Shown piece by piece: positions 62,650-64,000 of a stretch of DNA of 64,000 bases. The notes under the pieces are model-generated. The model did no database searches. It was not told the DNA's origin and saw nothing but the letters and a program-made list of their open reading frames with translations. The first letter of the stretch is position 1, and every line of letters starts with the position of its first letter. The position numbers were made by a program, and so were the translations under genes. Location: NCBI RefSeq assembly GCF_009865135.1, contig NZ_WWGH01000001.1, positions 1,984,001 through 2,048,000 on the forward strand, written 5' to 3'. Source of the DNA: Streptomyces sp. SID8374. Lineage in GTDB: Bacteria > Actinomycetota > Actinomycetes > Streptomycetales > Streptomycetaceae.

Positions 62650-63801
62650 ATGACTCATCACTCCATTTCGTCAATCATCGTCGCAACCGGTGACAGTGCG
62701 GTGACGGAGTGCCACAGTCGTTTCATGCACCCTCGAACCAACGGTGACGGGCCCCACCCCGTCTTCTGCACCATCGTGCCGCCCCACGTCCTCGACAAGC
62801 TGTCGCACTCCGGCGACGCCCGGCTCGCCGATCCGGCCCGCCGCACCCTGGAGGCCGACGGCCTCCGCCGCAACCGCCGTCGGCTGACGGCCCTCGCCGC
62901 CGCGCCCGCCACCCCCACGGCGGGCGCGGTCCCCACCAAGCCCCACCGCACCCTGTACGACTGCGAGAACGGCACATCCCTGCCGGGCACCAAGGTCCGC
63001 GACGAGGGCGACAAGCCCACCTCGGACGCCAGCGTCAACCGCGCGTACGCCGGACTCGGCGCCACCTTCGAACTGCTGCTCTCCGCCTACGGCCGCAGTT
63101 CGATCGACGGCAAGGGCCTGCCGCTCATCGGCTCCGTCCACTACGGCCACGAGTACAACAACGCGTTCTTCGACGGCGAGCAGATGGTCTTCGGCGACGG
63201 TGACGGAGAGATCTTCCTCGACTTCACCTACGCCATCGACGTCATCGCCCACGAACTGGCCCACGGCCTCACCCAGTACACCGCCAACCTGCGCTACGAA
63301 GGCCAGTCGGGCGCGCTCAACGAGTCCGTCTCCGACGTCTTCGGCGCTCTGGTCAAGCAGTTCTCGCTCGGCCAGAGCGCCGAGCAGGCCGACTGGCTGA
63401 TCGGCGCCGGGCTGCTGGCCCCGCGCGTCAGCGGGGACGCCCTGCGGTCGATGAAGGCCCCGGGCACGGCGTACGACGACGATGTGCTCGGCAAGGACCC
63501 GCAGCCCGCGTCGATGGAGGACTACGTCGAGACGGAGGAGGACAACGGCGGGGTCCACATCAACTCCGGCATCCCCAACCGCGCCTTCTACCTCCTGGCC
63601 ACCGCACTGGGCGGCAACGCCTGGGAGCGGGCCGGGCAGATCTGGTTCGACGTGCTGACCGGCGGCGTGCTGACGGCCACCGCGGACTTCGCGGAGTTCG
63701 CCAGGCTGACGGTCGCGGCGGCCGGCGACCGCTTCGGGGAGCGCGGCGAGAAGGAGGCCGTGCTGAAGGCCTGGTCCGAGGTGGGGGTGGAGACGGAGTA
63801 G
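62650..63801 (+). CDS. M4 family metalloprotease (protealysin/griselysin type)
   Basis: A 383-residue thermolysin-family protease. The protealysin-like propeptide reads HPVFCTIVPPHVLDKL (about 36-51), followed by an Arg-rich cleavage region and the zinc motif HELAH (201-205). The third zinc ligand is the Glu of ALNESVSD (about 225), and the active-site His lies in GGVHINSGIPNRAFY. There is no signal peptide, as in other protealysins. ATG at 62650 has GAGGGG 7 bp upstream; ATG at 62725, nearer the family start, is an alternative. It is followed by its likely inhibitor gene. Confidence 0.92.
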   Translation: MTHHSISSIIVATGDSAVTECHSRFMHPRTNGDGPHPVFCTIVPPHVLDKLSHSGDARLADPARRTLEADGLRRNRRRLTALAAAPATPTAGAVPTKPHRTLYDCENGTSLPGTKVRDEGDKPTSDASVNRAYAGLGATFELLLSAYGRSSIDGKGLPLIGSVHYGHEYNNAFFDGEQMVFGDGDGEIFLDFTYAIDVIAHELAHGLTQYTANLRYEGQSGALNESVSDVFGALVKQFSLGQSAEQADWLIGAGLLAPRVSGDALRSMKAPGTAYDDDVLGKDPQPASMEDYVETEEDNGGVHINSGIPNRAFYLLATALGGNAWERAGQIWFDVLTGGVLTATADFAEFARLTVAAAGDRFGERGEKEAVLKAWSEVGVETE

Positions 63802-63902
63802 GGGGCGTGGCCACCACGGAGGAGGGCAGGCTCATCGCGTAGGCGGGCAGGCCCACGAGGCAGGCCCCCAGCGTTCGACCGCCCCCGGCCAGACAGGACC
63901 CC

Positions 63903-64000
63903 ATGCGTATTCAGGTCACCCGCACCGGCGGCTTCGCCGGCATCTCCCGCCACCACGAGGTCGACACCGACGGCAGTCAGGACGCGGTGGAGTGGGAGTC
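63903..64000 (+). CDS. Protealysin inhibitor emfourin-like protein (cut by window edge)
   Basis: The first 32 codons (MRIQVTRTGGFAGISRHHEVDT) match the start of emfourin, the small cytosolic inhibitor encoded beside protealysin-like M4 proteases. The gene lies 101 bp after the protease and continues outside the window. Confidence 0.8.
   Translation, partial: MRIQVTRTGGFAGISRHHEVDTDGSQDAVEWE

Overview
The window is high-GC actinobacterial DNA with strong G/C third-position bias, frequent GTG starts and GGAGG-type ribosome binding sites. It is almost certainly a Streptomyces core chromosome. The order glyS - znuACB - zur - uppS - recO - TerB-like - leuA - M4 protease, together with a ppdK/dusB neighbourhood, is a gene order I recall as conserved in that genus. 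No tRNA, rRNA, CRISPR array, intact insertion sequence or biosynthetic cluster was seen.

Left part (1-19.2 kb): the start of an FMN reductase, a class IV aminotransferase, a DUF5990 protein, an anchored surface protein with a class F sortase (and a perfect Crp-type site upstream), a TSUP exporter, a collapsed nirB/nirD remnant, a Tat-exported PhoX-like protein, a VOC protein, an ArsR-type regulator, pyruvate phosphate dikinase, a five-gene 2-aminoethylphosphonate/polyamine-type ABC import operon with a HAD phosphatase and a divergent GntR regulator, and a tRNA-dihydrouridine synthase.

Middle part (19.5-43.4 kb): this is the accessory region. It holds a secreted RHS/YD-repeat protein followed by two tiny membrane proteins and two displaced, decayed copies of the RHS core (a polymorphic-toxin-like locus). 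It also holds a two-component system next to two secreted alpha/beta hydrolases that share 11-bp-spaced direct repeats, and a WxL-like surface module (DUF916 protein plus a phosphatase with a C-terminal WxL-like domain). Further on are HupE, a BMP-like lipoprotein, an MmyB-type regulator divergent from an MFS exporter with twin operators, and a four-domain 3-keto-disaccharide-hydrolase protein with a LacI-type operator. Small PRC-barrel and DxDxDG proteins and an internally deleted methyltransferase close this part.

Right part (43.4-64 kb): glutaminase, a PAF-acetylhydrolase-like lipase with a DasR-like site, an SH3 protein, and a WhiJ-type XRE/DUF397 pair with a duplicated DUF397 copy attached to fused regulator fragments. 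A divergent operon of small unknown proteins (including tandem paralogues), DinB and PPOX proteins follow, and then the conserved housekeeping block. In that block znuA has two Zur boxes over a probably leaderless promoter, zur lies at the end of the znu operon, and leuA is preceded by a 15-residue leucine leader peptide. The window ends in an M4 protease and the start of its likely inhibitor emfourin.

All assignments come from reading the sequence and from family knowledge. No database search was run.
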